Source: Flavobacterium sp. BFFFF1 (GTDB lineage: Bacteria; Bacteroidota; Bacteroidia; Flavobacteriales; Flavobacteriaceae). Taken from it: a DNA stretch of 32,413 bases. The notes under the pieces were generated by a model. The model was given only the letters and a program-made list of their open reading frames with translations, searched no databases and was not told the origin of the DNA. Position 1 is the stretch's first letter, and every line of letters begins with the position of its first letter. Shown here in pieces: positions 29,454-32,413 of the stretch. The stretch covers positions 1 through 32,413 of the forward strand of contig NZ_NKJE01000030.1 of the NCBI RefSeq assembly GCF_002256285.1, written 5' to 3'. The translations under genes and the position numbers were made by a program.

Positions 29454-32413
29454 TGTGGTCAATTTCTTCAGTTAATGGATTCTCCTCTTCGTCTTTAATC
29501 ATGATATTCCGCTCCGAGATTTTCGCAAACAGGTAGTACAGCCCCGGGATTACAATCACCCCGCACACCGTACCGATCAGCATCCCGCCAGCGGCCGCCG
29601 ATCCGATCGTGCGGTTTCCGGTAGCGCCTGGGCCAGTGGCAAACACGAGCGGAATCAGCCCGGCAATAAACGCAAACGATGTCATCAGGATTGGCCGGAA
29701 CCGTATTGCGGCACCTTCTACCGCGGCTTGGAGTACGGTATCGCCCGCACGGTGCCTTTGTACCGCAAACTCAACGATCAGAACAGCGTTTTTACCCAAC
29801 AGCCCGATCAGCATGACCATTGCCACCTGCGCGTAAATATTGTTCTCCAACCCAAAAAGCTGCAGCAGCAAAAATGCCCCGAAGATTCCGGCTGGTAGCG
29901 AAAGGATCACCGCAAAAGGCAGTATAAAACTTTCATACTGCGCGGCCAGGATCAGGTAGACAAACGCAAGGCAGATCAGGAAGATGTAGATCGCCTCGTT
30001 GCCACGCGCGACTTCATCCGCAGAGATACCCGCCCAGTCAATCCCGAAACCACGTGGCAGGCTCGTCTTTGCGACCTCGGCCACGGCCTTTAGCGCCGCA
30101 CCGCTACTGTAGCCCGGGGCGGCGGCACCACTGATTTCAGAGGCGTTGTACATGTTGTGTCGCGTGATCTCCGACAATCCGTATACCTTTTCGAGTTTCA
30201 TAAATGCTGAAAACGGCACCATTTCGTCCTTGTCATTCTTTACATACAACTTCAGGATGTCCTCCGGCATCGCGCGGTACTGCGGCAGCGCTTGCACCAT
30301 CACTTTATACTGCCGGTCATATTTGATAAAGCTTGTCTCATAGTTACTACCGACCAGTGTCGACAGCGTATTCATCGCGTTGTCAATGCTGACGCCTTTT
30401 TGCTGTGCGATATCATTATCAATCTTAAGCATATACTGCGGGAAGCTCGCGCTGTAAAACGAAAACACAGAAGCGAGTTCCGGCCTTTTGCTGAGCGCTT
30501 TCACAAAGTCATTGCTGACGGTTTCCATCTTTTTGTAATCACCCGATCCCGCCTTGTCGAGCAATCGCAGCTCAAAGCCGCCCGCGGCCCCATAACCTGG
30601 TACGGCAGGTGGTTGGAAAAACTCGATCGTGGCACCTTTGATGTCACGTGATTTTTCCTCGAGTTCTTCCATCACCTCCGCCGCCGAATGTTTGCGGTCG
30701 TCCCAGTTCTTCAGGTTGATGAGGCAGGTGCCTGAATTTGATCCGGTACCTTCCGTAAGGATTTCATAGCCCGCAAGCGACGACACCGATTGCACGCCTT
30801 CGACATGCTGCGCAATGCGTTGCAGTTCGCCCGCGACCTCATTCGTACGTTCGAGCGTAGCACCCGGAGGCGTCTGGATCACGGCATAAAACATTCCCTG
30901 GTCCTCATTTGGGATAAAGCCGGAAGGGAGGCTGTTGTTCAGTAACCCAATCCCCGCGCAGAATGCGAGCAGCAGGATAAATGTCACCGACCGCTTGTTG
31001 ACGATTTTTCCCAGCAGCCCTGCATAGCGGCCGCACAGGCGGTTGAACCAGTTGTTGAAGCCGTCGAGGAAACGGTTTAAAGGTGTTTGTTTGCGTGGTT
31101 TGCCGTGGTTGTTTTTCAGCATCATCGCACACAGCGCAGGCGTCAGCGTTAATGCTACCACGCCGGAGAGTACAATTGCCGTCGCCATCGTAATCGAGAA
31201 CTGTCGGTAGAAAATCCCGACAGGCCCGGACATGAACGCGACCGGGATAAACACTGCCGCCATTACAAATGTAATCGCGATAATGGCCCCGCTGATCTCG
31301 TGCATCGCCTCCTGCGTTGCCAGCAAAGGGGAGAGGTGCTTTTCCTCCATTTTCGCATGCACCGCCTCGACGACGACAATTGCGTTGTCTACCACAATTC
31401 CAATCGCAAGTACCAGCGCAAACAATGAAATCAGGTTTAACGTAATGCCAAACATCTGCATCACCATAAACGTACCCACGAGCGATACGGGCACCGCAAT
31501 CGCAGGGATTAGCGTCGAACGCCAGTCGCCCAGGAACAGGAATACTACCAGTCCGACAAGGATAAATGCCTCGGCGAGTGTATGAATTACCTTTTCAATT
31601 GACGCATCGAGGAAATGCGACACATCGTAACTGATTTCGTAGTCGATTCCCTTAGGGAAAGAACTTTGCTTGATCTCCGCGAGCTTTGCCTTCACATCCT
31701 TGATCACCTGGCTTGCATTACTGCCGTAGGACTGCTTTAGTACAATCGCCGCGGAAGGTTTTCCATTCAGGTTGGAGTAAATGTCATAAAAAGAACTCCC
31801 GAATTCCACGTTTGCTACATCTTTGAGGCGTAGGATTTCACCATCGGGGCTCGACCGCAGGACAATGTTCTCATAGCCTTCCTTTGTTGTGAACCTTCCT
31901 GGATATTTCAACACATATTCAAATGCTTCTGAGCGCTTTCCGGAGCTTTCGCCGGTCTTGCCCGGCGAGGCCTCGAGGCTCTGCTCGTCGAGCGCCTTCA
32001 TGACCTCGTCTGCCGAAATCTTATAGGCGGTCATCCGGTCGGGTTTCAGCCAGATCCGCATCGCATACTCGCGGTTTCCAAGGATGTCCGCATCGCCCAC
32101 ACCGTCAACGCGGCGGAGTTCAGAAAGCACGTTGATGTCGGCGAAGTTGTACAGGAATTTCTCATCCATCTTCGGGTCTTTGCTGTAGAGGTTGATGTAC
32201 AACAGCATGTTCGACTCCTCACGCGTAATCTTAACCCCTTCGCGTACGACCAGCGGCGGCAGTTTATTGACCACGGAAGCCACACGGTTTTGCACGTTTA
32301 TGGACGCCTGGTTTGGGTCAGTACCCAGGTTAAACACCACCTGGATCGAAGCTTCCCCGTCGTTTCCGGCATCTGAGGCCATGTATTTCATTCCGGGTTC
32401 ACCATTAATGGCA
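29446..32413 (-). CDS. RND multidrug efflux transporter permease (HAE1/AcrB-like), partial
   Basis: The C-terminal ~989 residues of an AcrB/CmeB-type inner-membrane proton-driven pump; the frame continues past the window end (...INGEPGMKYMASDAGNDG). About 60 residues are missing from a usual 1040-1060. Visible features: the large porter loops, the TM4 proton-relay motif in FALVLAIGIVVDNAIVVVE (with the Asp-Asn pair), PVSLVGTFMVMQMFGITLN, GFIPNEDQGMFYAVIQTPPGATLERT at the start of the second periplasmic loop, and the closing helices GLLGKNAVLIVEFAVQ and RFRPILMTSFAFIAGLIPL. The membrane-fusion protein gene is presumably just outside. Expected role: export of hydrophobic drugs, dyes or bile-type compounds. 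Confidence 0.95.
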   Translation of the reverse strand, partial: AINGEPGMKYMASDAGNDGEASIQVVFNLGTDPNQASINVQNRVASVVNKLPPLVVREGVKITREESNMLLYINLYSKDPKMDEKFLYNFADINVLSELRRVDGVGDADILGNREYAMRIWLKPDRMTAYKISADEVMKALDEQSLEASPGKTGESSGKRSEAFEYVLKYPGRFTTKEGYENIVLRSSPDGEILRLKDVANVEFGSSFYDIYSNLNGKPSAAIVLKQSYGSNASQVIKDVKAKLAEIKQSSFPKGIDYEISYDVSHFLDASIEKVIHTLAEAFILVGLVVFLFLGDWRSTLIPAIAVPVSLVGTFMVMQMFGITLNLISLFALVLAIGIVVDNAIVVVEAVHAKMEEKHLSPLLATQEAMHEISGAIIAITFVMAAVFIPVAFMSGPVGIFYRQFSITMATAIVLSGVVALTLTPALCAMMLKNNHGKPRKQTPLNRFLDGFNNWFNRLCGRYAGLLGKIVNKRSVTFILLLAFCAGIGLLNNSLPSGFIPNEDQGMFYAVIQTPPGATLERTNEVAGELQRIAQHVEGVQSVSSLAGYEILTEGTGSNSGTCLINLKNWDDRKHSAAEVMEELEEKSRDIKGATIEFFQPPAVPGYGAAGGFELRLLDKAGSGDYKKMETVSNDFVKALSKRPELASVFSFYSASFPQYMLKIDNDIAQQKGVSIDNAMNTLSTLVGSNYETSFIKYDRQYKVMVQALPQYRAMPEDILKLYVKNDKDEMVPFSAFMKLEKVYGLSEITRHNMYNASEISGAAAPGYSSGAALKAVAEVAKTSLPRGFGIDWAGISADEVARGNEAIYIFLICLAFVYLILAAQYESFILPFAVILSLPAGIFGAFLLLQLFGLENNIYAQVAMVMLIGLLGKNAVLIVEFAVQRHRAGDTVLQAAVEGAAIRFRPILMTSFAFIAGLIPLVFATGPGATGNRTIGSAAAGGMLIGTVCGVIVIPGLYYLFAKISERNIMIKDEEENPLTEEIDHNV

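Noticed and set aside
28644..29498. 284-residue plus-strand frame
   Set aside because: It is the antisense shadow of the outer-membrane factor gene, which has clear family motifs.

Overview
The window looks like a chromosomal segment of a Flavobacterium-like member of the Bacteroidota. Evidence: a type IX secretion C-terminal sorting domain, many small proteins with Bacteroidota-style signal peptides ending near Ala-Gln, carboxypeptidase-regulatory and TonB-plug-like secreted proteins, A-rich leaders with little Shine-Dalgarno, and TAnnTTTG-type promoter motifs. No rRNA, tRNA, CRISPR array, integrase or transposase gene was seen.

Layout. (1) About 1-5900 is G+C-richer and mostly minus strand: small secreted or membrane proteins, a membrane-anchored winged-helix regulator on the plus strand (1707), a frameshifted CarboxypepD_reg-like protein (near 4615), and a 298-residue protein with a C-terminal carboxypeptidase-regulatory-like domain. 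(2) 5887-6585 has no convincing gene but holds a clean 7 x 21-bp minisatellite. (3) About 6550-21270 is the striking part: a visibly A+T-rich run of single genes, all on the plus strand, each separated by a 120-600 bp imperfect palindrome. The palindromes share a conserved core and arms that pair with each other. In five cassettes the first 10 nt (GTT plus 7 variable nt) are complementary to 10 nt just after the gene of the same cassette. That is the boundary logic of integron gene cassettes with attC sites, here without an integrase in view (a CALIN-like array). Cargo: an AAA ATPase, a KAP NTPase, an OLD-like ATPase-Toprim protein, a divergent class III cyclase-like protein, a HEPN-like small protein, then several exported proteins (T9SS cargo, lipoprotein, YD-repeat protein), an ABM-domain membrane protein and, after the last site, a Tat-exported aminotransferase.

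(4) 22494-25230 holds small stress or accessory genes (DUF6958-like, YCII, VOC) and a frameshifted HxlR regulator, plus an orphan copy of the array repeat core near 25080. (5) 25236-27897 carries a Crp/Fnr regulator, an outer-membrane-barrel-like protein, a DUF2383/PA2169 four-helix protein and a PH-like membrane protein. (6) 28017-32413 is the minus-strand 3' part of an RND multidrug efflux operon (inner-membrane pump, partial at the window edge, followed by an overlapping outer-membrane factor lipoprotein) ending in a clear terminator.

The first five array genes resemble anti-phage or nucleotide-signalling parts, so the array reads as a store of exchangeable defence and surface functions. 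The cassette interpretation comes from the sequence structure; mobility and defence activity are inferences.
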